DNA of 64,000 nt. Source: an uncultured Pseudomonadales bacterium (lineage in GTDB: Bacteria > Pseudomonadota > Gammaproteobacteria > Pseudomonadales > Azotimanducaceae). This document shows, one piece after another, positions 37,914 through 47,825 of this stretch. A program made the position numbers and the translations under genes. The notes beneath the pieces were generated by a model. That model searched no databases, was not told the DNA's origin, and saw nothing but the letters and a program-made list of their open reading frames with translations. The stretch covers positions 124,001-188,000 of the forward strand of contig CALHVX010000044.1 in NCBI GenBank assembly GCA_938036875.1. The letters are read 5' to 3'. Numbering within the stretch: the stretch's first letter is position 1; the number at the start of each line of letters is the position of its first letter.

Positions 37914-39632
37914 CTAAGGTTCCGCTTGATATTGAATCTGGCCACCCACAATGGTGTAAAGCGCCTTCAGGCTGGCAATATCTGCTGCTGGCACCGCTAA
38001 GTAATCACCGTCAAGCACCACCAGATCCGCCAGCTTACCCGGCGAAATTGAACCTTTGACGTCCTCCTCAAAGGCAGCGTAGGCATTACCCAGGGTGTAG
38101 CTCTGCAGCGCCTCTTCTCTTGTCATCGCTTGCGCCGGATGAAACTGCTCACCGTTGTTCATGGTGCGGGTGTGTGAAGCTGCGAGGGATACAAACGGAT
38201 TGATGGGTTCAACCGGCACATCTGTGCCGTTGCTTACGCGAGCACCGGAATCCAACAAGTCACGCCAGCGGTAGGAGGTTTGCTCTGTTCGCACCTCACC
38301 TAACCGACTAGCAATCCAAGGACCATCCGAAGTGCAATGCACACCCTGTATCGACGCAATGACACCAAGCTTAGAAAATCTTGGGATATCATCTGCATGA
38401 ATATGTTGCGCATGCTCAATTCGCCAACGTAGATTCGAACCCGAAGCATGCTGCTCTGCCCAGGTTCGCTCGTAGAGATCTAACACTTCACGATTCGCTC
38501 TCGTGCCAATGGCGTGAGTATTCACTTGATAACCCAGCTCCAGTGCTAGGCGAGCGTTTGCTTGGATGTCTGCAATCGCCTCTAGCACCAGCCCGCTAGA
38601 TTCAGGCATGTCGACATAGGGTTCCAACAGCCAAGCGCCATGAGCGCCTAAAGCCCCATCAATTTGCTGTTTGATAGAGCGCACCGTCAGAAAACTGTTG
38701 TCCGCAAAGGGTTGATAGTAATCTTTGAGGTTTGCCGCAATGTTTTCAGGGGTGTCTTTTGCCATCACATACAGCCGTATAGGCAATTGATTGTCAGCTG
38801 CAAGCTCGCGGAACAGATCGATCGTTGCGAAGGGAACACCGGCATCGTGAAAGGAGGTAATGCCGTGGCTTAAGGCTGCTCGTGCTGCTAGGTCTACTTG
38901 ATCCAGAATCTTTGCCTTATTCTCTGCTGGACTTATTAAAGCCTCCTCTGCAAGTACCGCACCCATGACCAAACCCTGCGCTTTTTCTCTTAACAATCCG
39001 GTTAACTGACCATCAGCATCGCGCACCAAAGTGCCACCGGCAGGATCTGTTGTGGCCTTTGTTATGCCCGCCGCCTTCAGCGCAGCGCTATTCGCAAATG
39101 CTGCATGACCGCTAGCATGGTTAAGCAATACAGGATTATTTGGCGACAAGGCGTTAAGACTAGCGTTAGTAGGCACCCCATCAACGCTTGGCTGAGGTGC
39201 GTCCTGCCACTTATCTTGATGCCAGCCCATGCCGAATATCCAGGCACCAGGCTTAGCTCGATCAACCGCAGCGCCAACCCGAGCAAGAACTTGTGCATAG
39301 CTATTGGCAGTAGAGAGATCTAGAACTTGTTGCGCTCGCCCTAAGCCGAGAAAGTGCCCGTGGCCTTCGATAAGGCCAGGTATAACGGTTTTACCTTGCA
39401 GGTCCAAGACCTGGGTCTGATCGCCGATGTAACCACGAATGTCTTGGGTACTGCCCACAGCCACAATGCTGTACCCTGAGACAGCAACGGCCTGTTGCAG
39501 GCCGAGTGTTGCGTCTACCGTGATTACCTTGCCATCAAGCAAGACTAGGTCAGCTGACGGCAATACGGGCTCTTCTGCACAGGCAATAAGCACCAATGCC
39601 GCAACAGCCAGTGCTACAACCTGCCCTAGCAT
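37914..39632 (-). CDS. YtcJ-type amidohydrolase, predicted lipoprotein
   Basis: Metal-dependent hydrolase of the amidohydrolase superfamily (YtcJ/AepA type), 572 residues from ATG 39632. Signal peptide with lipobox LIAC directly after the start. Metal-site motif GHGHFLG; the C-terminal end of the composite domain has SISPGKLADLVVLDGD, the family hallmark. It starts 11 bases after the D-aminoacylase stop, so the two form a unit. Substrates of this class are amides or related N-acyl compounds; the true substrate is unknown. Confidence 0.85.
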   Translation of the reverse strand: MLGQVVALAVAALVLIACAEEPVLPSADLVLLDGKVITVDATLGLQQAVAVSGYSIVAVGSTQDIRGYIGDQTQVLDLQGKTVIPGLIEGHGHFLGLGRAQQVLDLSTANSYAQVLARVGAAVDRAKPGAWIFGMGWHQDKWQDAPQPSVDGVPTNASLNALSPNNPVLLNHASGHAAFANSAALKAAGITKATTDPAGGTLVRDADGQLTGLLREKAQGLVMGAVLAEEALISPAENKAKILDQVDLAARAALSHGITSFHDAGVPFATIDLFRELAADNQLPIRLYVMAKDTPENIAANLKDYYQPFADNSFLTVRSIKQQIDGALGAHGAWLLEPYVDMPESSGLVLEAIADIQANARLALELGYQVNTHAIGTRANREVLDLYERTWAEQHASGSNLRWRIEHAQHIHADDIPRFSKLGVIASIQGVHCTSDGPWIASRLGEVRTEQTSYRWRDLLDSGARVSNGTDVPVEPINPFVSLAASHTRTMNNGEQFHPAQAMTREEALQSYTLGNAYAAFEEDVKGSISPGKLADLVVLDGDYLAVPAADIASLKALYTIVGGQIQYQAEP

Positions 39633-39642
39633 CTTCAAATGC

Positions 39643-41367
39643 CTAACCCACGCTAGCGCGCTCGCTAGCTTCAGACCGACGGACCAGTTTGCCGGGCAAG
39701 GCACCCGTGTGCTCACCTTTAGCAAAGATCACTTCACCCGCCTTGATGGTCATCTCATATCCGTCTGCGCGTTGCACCAAACGCCTTCCGCCAGCAGGCA
39801 GATCAAAGATCGCTTCAGGACGGTGTAAGCGCATGCTGTCGAAATCAATGACGTTGATATCCGCGATCATGCCAGGCACCAGCTGGCCACGGTCATACAT
39901 CCCGTAAGCCTCAGCGGTGTCTGAGGTCAATGACTTCACGATGAACTCTAACTCCATCTTGTCACCCTTGGTTCGATCCCGACCCCAGTGCGTCATGATG
40001 AAAGTGGGCATGCCCGCATCGGCAATAACACCGCAGTGCGCGCCACCGTCGCTCAAACCAAAGAGTACGTTGGGATGCTCAAGAAAGGTTTTCTGCCAGT
40101 CTAGCGAGTAGCCTTGATAACCACCAAGCGGCTGGTAGAACAGCTCTTTGCCATCGTTGTCGACCAACAGGTCATACATCACTTCCATGGGATCTTTGCC
40201 GAGTTTCTGCGCAATACCAGCAACACTGTCTTCCATGTCCGGCTCGTAATTAGGGTTCTCACCCAATGGAAAGACCAAACCCATGAGTTTCGGCAGATCT
40301 TGCATGGGGCCAGATTTAATGACCGACTCTTCAGATAGCAATTTGGCTTTGACAATGGGATCACGCAGTCGCGCCACCAACGCGTCATGCTCAAGCTCCG
40401 CTAACTCTTCGCGCCAAGTGGGGTGACCAACAAAGGCATGGAAGCTAGATTGCAGACCGTGCAACACACCAGTCGGACGCCCCGCTGCTTGTGGTCGAAT
40501 TTCTCGGCCTTCTAAACGCGCTTGCTCGGCCAAGTTATACATGTGGTTGTTTTCGTAAGCGGGCGCTGTGGTTGCAATCAGCGTGATGGTAAGGCCCGTT
40601 TGCTTCTGAAACTCAGTCACCCACTGCCATTCTTCTGTGTCACCCAAGTGGTCAGAAACCAACTCAAACACAGCGTTGTTGCAACCCTTCATGCCCATAC
40701 CTAGAGCCAGCATCTCTTCGTTGCCAGAAAAAGTGCCCGGCATGTACTCGCCTTTAATGTCTTTGTGCAGCAGCGTCTTGGAGCTAGTGAAGCCAAGCGC
40801 GCCCGCTTCTACGCCCTCTTTCACCAACGCGGCCATTGCATCCACTTCCGCTTGAGTTGGCGCGTAGTCTGAATTGCACCGTTCACCCATGACATAAGCG
40901 CGAACCGCGCCATGAGGTACTTGCGCAGCAACGTCAATAGCACGCGGTGTTTTCTCTAAGGCATCTAAATATTCTGGGAAGCTCTCCCACTGCCAATCGA
41001 TACCCTCAGATAGGGCCGCACCTGGGATATCTTCCACCCCTTCCATGAGCTCAATCAAAAACTCACGATCTTGCGGTTTGACCGGAGCAAAACCAACGCC
41101 ACAGTTGCCCATGACAACCGTCGTCACTCCGTGCCAACTGGAAGGGGCTAACAAAGGGTCCCAAGTGGCTTGACCGTCGTAGTGGGTATGAATGTCTACC
41201 CAGCCCGGTGTGACCAGTTTTCCCGCCACATCGATCTCTTTCTTCGCAGACTCAGCAATGCGGCCAACCTTGGCTACCTTGCCATCTTGAACAGCAACGT
41301 CGGCGATGAATCTATCCCGGCCGGTGCCATCGATAACGGTGCCATTGCGAATGATTAGGTCATACAT
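39643..41367 (-). CDS. N-acyl-D-amino-acid deacylase-family amidohydrolase
   Basis: 574 residues, DAAase/urease superfamily. N-terminal small domain IRNGTVIDGTGRDRFIADVA, metal ligands H-x-H in DIHTHYDGQ, the NCGVGFAPV segment typical of D-aminoacylase-type proteins, and C-terminal YGMYDRGQLVPGMIADINVI. It removes acyl groups from N-acyl-D-amino acids or close relatives by family. GAGGGG lies before the ATG. Next to an YtcJ-type hydrolase, it may serve scavenging of modified amino acids. Confidence 0.87.
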   Translation of the reverse strand: MYDLIIRNGTVIDGTGRDRFIADVAVQDGKVAKVGRIAESAKKEIDVAGKLVTPGWVDIHTHYDGQATWDPLLAPSSWHGVTTVVMGNCGVGFAPVKPQDREFLIELMEGVEDIPGAALSEGIDWQWESFPEYLDALEKTPRAIDVAAQVPHGAVRAYVMGERCNSDYAPTQAEVDAMAALVKEGVEAGALGFTSSKTLLHKDIKGEYMPGTFSGNEEMLALGMGMKGCNNAVFELVSDHLGDTEEWQWVTEFQKQTGLTITLIATTAPAYENNHMYNLAEQARLEGREIRPQAAGRPTGVLHGLQSSFHAFVGHPTWREELAELEHDALVARLRDPIVKAKLLSEESVIKSGPMQDLPKLMGLVFPLGENPNYEPDMEDSVAGIAQKLGKDPMEVMYDLLVDNDGKELFYQPLGGYQGYSLDWQKTFLEHPNVLFGLSDGGAHCGVIADAGMPTFIMTHWGRDRTKGDKMELEFIVKSLTSDTAEAYGMYDRGQLVPGMIADINVIDFDSMRLHRPEAIFDLPAGGRRLVQRADGYEMTIKAGEVIFAKGEHTGALPGKLVRRSEASERASVG

Positions 41368-41557
41368 GGTTGGGTCCCCTCTTGTCGGTCTGTTGCGCCC
41401 CGTATCCTGTATCAGCGGATTAACAGGTGCGCGTTCTAATATTCAGATTTATCCACCCGATAGTATCATTTGACCGGTTGCGGTGCTCGTTTGCGCTCAT
41501 CAGATCACTTTCCGGCGTAAACTGGGGTTTTGCCGACGTCACAGGGAGAACAAACAG

Positions 41558-42124
41558 TTGATTCGCCTAGCCCTTATCCTGCTGGCCATCGCCGCCATTT
41601 TGTACTCTGTGGCGCTAACTACCTCGGCAGCGCTGAAACCAACGCCCGCCGGACCGCCGATCGCACCGGACCCAGAAGTTCACCCCCAAGCCATTATTCA
41701 AGTGTATGGCGCCGATGTATGGGGTGTCCGGGGACGTTTTGCGATCCACACTTGGGTTGCCACCAAGGGTGTCAATGAACCTACCTACACCATCTACCAA
41801 GTCATCGGCTGGCGTTTACGTCGCGAAGGCTCCTCAGTTAGCATTGCTCAAGACCGCCCAGATAAACCTTGGTTTCGTTCACCGCCAGTACTCCTTCACG
41901 AGGTACGCGGACAACAAGCCTCAAAACTTGTACCTAAAATTGCGCAAGCGGCCCTCTCCTACCCTTATGAAAAGGAATATGTGATGTGGCCTGGACCTAA
42001 CAGCAACTCTTTTACCCAATGGATTGCTTTAGAGGTGCCAGAGCTTGGTCTCACCCTACCGGCCAAAGCGATTGGTAAAAACTGGATGCAAGAAAATCAC
42101 CCTATGCTGAGTCCAAGCTCATGA
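41558..42124 (+). CDS. DUF3750 family protein
   Basis: 188 residues from a TTG at 41558 (GGGAG 11 bases before). One N-terminal membrane helix (IRLALILLAIAAILYSVALT) then a periplasmic DUF3750 domain (VYGADVWGVRGRFAIHTWVA, RFxxHxW signature; WPGPNSNSFTQWIA near the end with Asn-Ser-Asn). The SNSF segment is conserved in this family and looks like an NlpC-like permutation, but function is unknown. The gene overlaps the next by ATGA. Confidence 0.75.
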   Translation: MIRLALILLAIAAILYSVALTTSAALKPTPAGPPIAPDPEVHPQAIIQVYGADVWGVRGRFAIHTWVATKGVNEPTYTIYQVIGWRLRREGSSVSIAQDRPDKPWFRSPPVLLHEVRGQQASKLVPKIAQAALSYPYEKEYVMWPGPNSNSFTQWIALEVPELGLTLPAKAIGKNWMQENHPMLSPSS

Positions 42125-43287
42125 CTTCGATCGTTCAAGACAAGCGACTAGTTCTTGTCCTTACCTTACTTCTCTTAGCAAGTTGCGGTGGCGGAGGCGG
42201 CAGTAGCTCTCAAGCTATGCCAACGGCCGCTACCCCAACAACACCACAACAACTCAACCCAACCTGGTCGCTAGAACGCGCCGCGCCTGATGAGCTTGGT
42301 ATAACGGAAACTGAAGTGGACGCAATACTCGACCACATCTTTAGCGACCCTGCTACTCAATCAGCAACACTGGTGAAACGTGGCTACATCATCGGCGAAC
42401 GGTTCTCGCCGGGGACAACAGCGGAAACCTTAGGGACCAGTTGGTCTGTTGCCAAAAGTTTTTATGGCGCAGCAATTGGCATTGCCATCGATGAAGGTTG
42501 GTTCCAATCGCTAGACCAACCCGCCAGCGATTTCCTGACCGAATGGGTTGGCACCAACAAAGAAGCGATTACGCTCAGGCAAATTCTTGAGATGCGTACG
42601 GGCTTTCCAGAAAACATCAGCATTTACTATGAAACCGACCAAACTCAGTTTGCATTGGGCTTCGAAAAGACAGCACCCGAAGGCAGTCGCTTTACCTATT
42701 CCAATCCGACTTCACAGCTTTACGACCCCCTCTTGCTGAGAGCTACTGGGCTTGATGCACATGCCTATCTACGCGAAAAAATCCTTATCCCCATAGGTGT
42801 TGATACCAACAGCATCGGTATGTGGTTCGACCGTACCGGCAGCAATCCCATTACCTACTTTGGGCTAGATATGCGGCCGGTCGACTTTGCGAAATTTGGG
42901 TTAATGTTTGCTCGTGGCGGGGAATGGAATGGTGAGCAAGTGGTGCCTAGAGACTACGTCACCAACAGCCTTGCAGCGCAAAGTCCTTGGTACGGTTTTC
43001 AATGGTGGGTCCTAAACGATGCCTTTTTTGGTGCAGCCACACCCATAACTGTTTCTGCCGCCTTTGGCTTACATGGACAAAGAATCTATGTCTGGCCATC
43101 CGAGGACATCGTTCTAGTGGTCCTGACCATCTACGACCACGCCGCCAACCAAGGGTACACGCTGACGGATACAAACTTCCCAGATACCTGCACCGCAAGG
43201 AATGCCTGCCCTGAATCTGTTGGTAGCGAAGTAACAAGATACGATGAGCTTAGGCTAATGGGGTTGTTGGAACCGCTTGCGGACTAA
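42121..43287 (+). CDS. Beta-lactamase-fold serine hydrolase, lipoprotein
   Basis: 388 residues, class C beta-lactamase/penicillin-binding fold (Pfam beta-lactamase type). Lipobox LASC with a Gly/Ser-rich linker after it. The catalytic SxxK is SVAK in GTSWSVAKSFYG; the YxN is YSN in FTYSNPTSQ. Third motif near GLHGQRIY. The family includes esterases and 6-aminohexanoate-type hydrolases, more likely here than antibiotic resistance. Coupled with the DUF3750 gene upstream. Confidence 0.85.
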   Translation: MTSIVQDKRLVLVLTLLLLASCGGGGGSSSQAMPTAATPTTPQQLNPTWSLERAAPDELGITETEVDAILDHIFSDPATQSATLVKRGYIIGERFSPGTTAETLGTSWSVAKSFYGAAIGIAIDEGWFQSLDQPASDFLTEWVGTNKEAITLRQILEMRTGFPENISIYYETDQTQFALGFEKTAPEGSRFTYSNPTSQLYDPLLLRATGLDAHAYLREKILIPIGVDTNSIGMWFDRTGSNPITYFGLDMRPVDFAKFGLMFARGGEWNGEQVVPRDYVTNSLAAQSPWYGFQWWVLNDAFFGAATPITVSAAFGLHGQRIYVWPSEDIVLVVLTIYDHAANQGYTLTDTNFPDTCTARNACPESVGSEVTRYDELRLMGLLEPLAD

Positions 43288-43344
43288 CCTTCGACATCAT
43301 GCAACCTGCTACAATCGCGCCTTGTTTAACTGCCAAAACCACTG

Positions 43345-44553
43345 ATGAGCTCAACTAACCGTCCAAGGCCGCTAGACGGCATCAAGGTCATCGAAGTGGG
43401 TCAACTGCTGGCCGGCCCTTGGGCTGGCACTATGTTGGCCTACTTTGGTGCAGAAGTGATCAAAGTAGAACCACCGGGAGACGGCGACCCTATCCGAGGT
43501 TGGCGAATATTGGATGAGACCGGTACCGCGTACTGGTGGCGCTCATTGGCACGCAACAAAAAATCCGTTACGGCAAACCTACGCACCGAAGAGGGTCGTG
43601 ATCTGGTGCGCCGGCTCATGAATAATGCTGACGTGGTGATCGAAAATTTCAAGCCGGGCAGTATGGAGAAGTGGGGTCTAGGACCCGAGGACCTAGCCAC
43701 AACTAACTCAGATTTAATCTTTGCCCGCATCAGCGGTTACGGCCAAACCGGTCCCAATTCCACCAAGCCAGGCTATGCCTCTGTCACAGAAGCCTATTCT
43801 GGCTTTCGCCACGTGAACGGATTTCCTGGGGATGTGCCAGTGCGCCCCAACCTAAGCATTGGGGATACCATTTCAGGTATCCATGCGTTTATGGGCATTC
43901 TCCTCGCATTGTTAGAGCGCAATCAAGATCGCGGAACCGGTGGTCAGGTTGTTGATGTTGCGCTTTACGAGTCCATGTTCAATCTTATGGAAGGCGTAGT
44001 ACCCGAATTCTCCGGTGGAGGCGTCATACGAGAACCATCCGGCTCAACCCTCACCGGCATTGTTCCCACCAATACCTATCTGTGTGGTGATGGTAAGCAT
44101 GTGGTTATCGGCGCCAATGGGGATTCCATTTTTATTCGCCTGATGGAGGCGATGCAAAAATCGGAGATTGCTGAAGACCCCCGTTACGCAACCAATGCTG
44201 GGCGAGTCGAACATCAAGAGTTCATCGATGGCACCATTGCGATCTGGACCAAGGCGCATCCTGCGCATGAAGTGATTCGTTTGCTCGAAGCGGCACAGGT
44301 GCCTGTTGGCCCCCTCTACAACGTGGCTGACATGATGGGTGACCCGCACTATCAAGCTCGTGGATTATTCGAAGAAGTACAAGTCAACGGTGCGCCTTTG
44401 GCTATACCAGCCATATCTCCGAAGCTATCGGCAACACCGGGCAAGACGGATTGGGCCGGCGGTCCTGTGGGTACGCATACCGATGAGGTGCTGCTAAGCC
44501 ACGGTTATACGGAAGCAGAGATCGTTGCGCTACGTGATAAAGGTGCGGTTTGA
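43345..44553 (+). CDS. CaiB/BaiF family III CoA-transferase
   Basis: 402 residues. It begins with LDGIKVIEVGQLLAGPWAGT and GAEVIKVEPPGDGDPIRGWR, the family signature, and has the catalytic Asp in SIGDTISGIHAF. Such enzymes move CoA between carboxylic acids (carnitine, formyl/oxalate, succinyl-benzylsuccinate). Substrate not visible. It follows the serine hydrolase by 57 bases in the same direction. Could be part of a small catabolic cluster with the amidohydrolases nearby. Confidence 0.9.
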   Translation: MSSTNRPRPLDGIKVIEVGQLLAGPWAGTMLAYFGAEVIKVEPPGDGDPIRGWRILDETGTAYWWRSLARNKKSVTANLRTEEGRDLVRRLMNNADVVIENFKPGSMEKWGLGPEDLATTNSDLIFARISGYGQTGPNSTKPGYASVTEAYSGFRHVNGFPGDVPVRPNLSIGDTISGIHAFMGILLALLERNQDRGTGGQVVDVALYESMFNLMEGVVPEFSGGGVIREPSGSTLTGIVPTNTYLCGDGKHVVIGANGDSIFIRLMEAMQKSEIAEDPRYATNAGRVEHQEFIDGTIAIWTKAHPAHEVIRLLEAAQVPVGPLYNVADMMGDPHYQARGLFEEVQVNGAPLAIPAISPKLSATPGKTDWAGGPVGTHTDEVLLSHGYTEAEIVALRDKGAV

Positions 44554-44562
44554 GTGCCTATC

Positions 44563-46071
44563 CTAATGGCGCTGCTCGTCTTTGTATTGAATACCATAGC
44601 GAACAAGAGCAACCGTACGCATAACCGCCAACAAAACGGACAGCATGCCAGCCGCTAGTAAAGCCAAGCCAATGTCTGGTGCAAACGCCTGCAAACCCAC
44701 CAAGGGAATGCTGCTTAGCTTGGGTATGTACCAGAGTATAGTTACCGCCAAGATTAGCAGCAACAAACCAGGAAGAATGATTCCTACCCCAAGCCTCTGA
44801 GCGCCAAATTGACGATACGCTTTATCAGAAGACCCCAAGGTCAAACGCTTCAACCAGCGAATACAGCAGCCAAATAGGCTGAAAGCAAGTAGTACAAAGA
44901 CAGCCAACAGCAATCGGTTGATCCAAGGAGACGACCTATCAATAACCGTATCTTCGAGCAACAATTGTTTGATCGAAAGAATAACCGCGCCAACGTTACC
45001 GCCGGCAAAGCCAGAGTTCGCATTGATCAACACTACATATCCAGATCCTAATCCTGGTAGAAACCCTGCTTCCACTTCGTATCCGGGGTTTGTCCCGCCA
45101 TGAAAAATCAATTGCCCAGAAGCATGTGGTTCGATAAACCAACCCAGACCGTAACCCTTTGTTGCACCCTCCTCATCCAGATTAAAGAGTTGATCTCGTG
45201 CGTTTGAACTTAGCAGAAGGGGTTGGTCTGACATTAAGTCAAGTAGATAGGTAGCCACATCTGAGGCGCTGGCGTAAACGCCCCCTTGAGCAACAGCGGT
45301 TCTAGGTAGAGGCTTTGTGAAAGCGATAGGCCTGTGCAACCAATAGCGGTGTCCAACTGCACCTATTTGGTCAGGACGTCTCGGCGTTCGTACGTAGCTA
45401 TTGTGCAGGTTTAAAGGATCCAAAATTCGGGATTGCACGCTATGCTCGAACGGCTTTTGGTCTAGCCGTTCCAACAACAAACCCAAAAGCTGGTAGTTAG
45501 CGTTAGAATACTCATACCCCGTGCCAGGATCTCTTTCTAACGATACCTGCGCCAGCCTCTTAGCCGCAACATCCAATGCATCCCCTTGAGCAGCGTAACT
45601 CGCCTGACCAAAGTTTCCGACATAAGTAGAATATCCACTGGTGTGGTTGAGTAGTTGACGAACACTGATCTTTAGAATGCGCTGATCTGCGGGTGTACCT
45701 AGCTCATGCAAGTGCTGGGATATAAAGTCACCTAGATTCACTGCCCCCTCCTCCACTAACTGCATGACGGCAACCGCGGTGAAGGATTTAGAAAGAGAGC
45801 CAAGAGCTGTTGGCGTTTCCACAAGCATTGCAACCGCATCGCCCGGAGCAGAGCTAGAGGCCTGCCCAAAGGCATTCTGATAAACCACCTGACCTGACTC
45901 TATTAGCGCCAAACTAAGCCCCGGCACATTTTGAGCAGCCATTTGGTTTTTTACTAACCTGACTAAGTGCTCCTGTTTATCAGGATTGAGCAAGACGGTT
46001 TGCGCATCGGAGTGGGTGCACATTAGTAACAATGAGATGACTGATAAGTAACGACCTAGCATCTTGATCAT
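44563..46071 (-). CDS. Beta-lactamase-fold serine hydrolase with C-terminal membrane helices
   Basis: 502 residues. Signal peptide to about residue 23 (LLLMCTHSDAQ). SxxK is SLSK in TALGSLSKSFTA; YxN is YSN in EYSNANYQLLGL; third motif HGG (LIFHGGTNPGYE). After about residue 370 there are three or more membrane helices, a topology seen in serine hydrolases of the FmtA/AmpH-like (Pbp-related) group. Convergent with the CoA-transferase. Peptide or ester hydrolysis at the cell envelope is likely, exact substrate unknown. Confidence 0.83.
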   Translation of the reverse strand: MIKMLGRYLSVISLLLMCTHSDAQTVLLNPDKQEHLVRLVKNQMAAQNVPGLSLALIESGQVVYQNAFGQASSSAPGDAVAMLVETPTALGSLSKSFTAVAVMQLVEEGAVNLGDFISQHLHELGTPADQRILKISVRQLLNHTSGYSTYVGNFGQASYAAQGDALDVAAKRLAQVSLERDPGTGYEYSNANYQLLGLLLERLDQKPFEHSVQSRILDPLNLHNSYVRTPRRPDQIGAVGHRYWLHRPIAFTKPLPRTAVAQGGVYASASDVATYLLDLMSDQPLLLSSNARDQLFNLDEEGATKGYGLGWFIEPHASGQLIFHGGTNPGYEVEAGFLPGLGSGYVVLINANSGFAGGNVGAVILSIKQLLLEDTVIDRSSPWINRLLLAVFVLLAFSLFGCCIRWLKRLTLGSSDKAYRQFGAQRLGVGIILPGLLLLILAVTILWYIPKLSSIPLVGLQAFAPDIGLALLAAGMLSVLLAVMRTVALVRYGIQYKDEQRH

Positions 46072-46159
46072 CCGGTCTCAACGAGGCCTAACTCTAGCTA
46101 AGCTCTATCGTTCAAGCTAGGTATAAAAATGAACTGGCAGATTTGAAGATAGGACGGTT

Positions 46160-47395
46160 TTAAACGGAAGTGAGCTCAGCACCTGGGGGAACAAGCGGCA
46201 AGGTGAACTCAAACAGCGACCCTTCGTTTAATGCTGATGTAGCCCAAAGTTCCCCACCATGGGTTGAAACGATATTTCGACACAAGTGTAAGCCTATTCC
46301 GAGGCCAGTGTGATTAATCACATCTCCATCACCTGCTTGATACAACTTGTCAAAAACCAGCAGTAGATCTTCTTCGGATATCCCTCGCCCGTTATCTCTA
46401 ACGCTAGCGGTAACTAGGCTTCTCTGACGATCGACGCCCAAACTTACTTCTATAAAACCGCCAGGATCGGTAAACTTTAATGCATTGCTCAACAGGTTAA
46501 CAAAGACTTGCAGTATCCGATCAAAATCCAGCTCAACAATTGGTATGTCGTTAGATACTTTTAGTTGAATCTCGATTTTAGCCTGTTGGCGCAACTCCTC
46601 TAAAAGTCCAACGGCGCGTTCGGCAATTTCAGGAAGGTAGCAATGTTGGCGATCCAAAGTCAGCATACCGCCTTCTATAGTTGCAGCATCAAGCAGGTTA
46701 TCAACCAATTTCGCCAATCGATCTGTGCATTCTAAGGACACGTTTAGAAAATCTTCTACCTTAGGTGGAATGACTCCTGCTATGCCATCGATAACCAACG
46801 AGGTGTATTCCCGAATAGCCGTAAGCGGTGTTTTTAGCTCATGCGATACGCTTTGGTAAAAGGCTTCGATTTCTCGGTTTTTTTGCAGAAGCTCTCGGTT
46901 CATCGTTTCAATGGTAACCTGGCGCATGCCGTCGATACGACGAAGGCTAGCCTTTGCTACAGCATTAGCAATGGCTAGATATAGCGAATGTGAGTTCACA
47001 TGTCTTTTGTAGAGAAAATCCGAGACGTTGGAGTGCAAGGCTTGTGGTGCAAAGCCTTCATCGCTAGCGTTCGCTAGCAAAATAATCGGCAAATCTAGAT
47101 CGTTCGCCGCCTGACGATACTTGCCGACCTGCGCCAGGCCAAGCCCATCAGGCAACAAATAGTTCAACAACACGCAGTCATAGCGCTCAACCGTTAGTTG
47201 AAACAAACCTAGCTTGCCAGTGCCCACAAAATCCGTTGAGAAACACGCTTGCTCACAGGCGTCTAACTCTACCCGATAGAAGTGCTGGTCCTTTGCATCA
47301 CCATCAACGATGAGAACACGATAGTTTTGTTGCTGCAATGCATATTGCGGTCCTACCTGCTGCTCAGCCAACAGAATGTACCTGCGCCATACCAT
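46160..47395 (-). CDS. Histidine kinase with degenerate N-terminal receiver
   Basis: 411 residues. Residues about 25-150 are a response-receiver fold (VLIVDGDAKDQHF), but the phospho-acceptor place reads CVLLNYLLPDG, with Asn instead of Asp, so it is probably a pseudo-receiver. Then the dimerisation/His box SVSHELKTPLTAIREYTS and an HATPase_c domain (NLLSNALKFTDPGGF N box, VRDNGRGIS G1, HTGLGIGLHLCR G2). No sensor membrane helix, so cytosolic. The start overlaps the end of the response regulator upstream. Confidence 0.88.
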   Translation of the reverse strand: MVWRRYILLAEQQVGPQYALQQQNYRVLIVDGDAKDQHFYRVELDACEQACFSTDFVGTGKLGLFQLTVERYDCVLLNYLLPDGLGLAQVGKYRQAANDLDLPIILLANASDEGFAPQALHSNVSDFLYKRHVNSHSLYLAIANAVAKASLRRIDGMRQVTIETMNRELLQKNREIEAFYQSVSHELKTPLTAIREYTSLVIDGIAGVIPPKVEDFLNVSLECTDRLAKLVDNLLDAATIEGGMLTLDRQHCYLPEIAERAVGLLEELRQQAKIEIQLKVSNDIPIVELDFDRILQVFVNLLSNALKFTDPGGFIEVSLGVDRQRSLVTASVRDNGRGISEEDLLLVFDKLYQAGDGDVINHTGLGIGLHLCRNIVSTHGGELWATSALNEGSLFEFTLPLVPPGAELTSV

Positions 47396-47756
47396 CCAGA
47401 ATTGAAGTTACATCTAAAACCAACTCTTTGGCATTAAACGGCTTCTCGTAGAATGCCAGTGCATCCCGAAGGTTCGGGTGATCCAATACGCTATCCGACT
47501 TGCTTGCCGACATATACAGAACCGGTAGAACCCGATTGGACATTTCTTTAATCTTTTCCCCCAGGGAAAACCCATCGATTCCGGGTAGATTTATGTCCAA
47601 AATCGCAATTGCTGGCTGTTCAGTTGCGATTAGATTTAGAGCGCTGATGCCATCTTTTGCGCACAGCACACCAAAACCTGAGTGTTGAAAACGAAACGAT
47701 AACGCTTTTAGGATTGGACCGTCGTCATCAACAATTAAAACATTAAGTTTAGACAT
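47364..47756 (-). CDS. Single-domain response regulator (CheY-like)
   Basis: 130 residues, receiver only. Acidic pair in LIVDDDGPILKA, phospho-acceptor Asp in IAILDINLPGIDG, Lys in FYEKPFNAKE. No output domain. It lies between a second response regulator and the kinase and overlaps the kinase start by about 30 bases, so the three form one operon and probably one phospho-chain. Confidence 0.88.
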   Translation of the reverse strand: MSKLNVLIVDDDGPILKALSFRFQHSGFGVLCAKDGISALNLIATEQPAIAILDINLPGIDGFSLGEKIKEMSNRVLPVLYMSASKSDSVLDHPNLRDALAFYEKPFNAKELVLDVTSILDGMAQVHSVG

Positions 47757-47825
47757 TACTACTCGCCAACTTTTTCAATTATACATTCATACACGCGTGC
47801 ATTCGTTTCGTTAGGTCGCTTGCCC

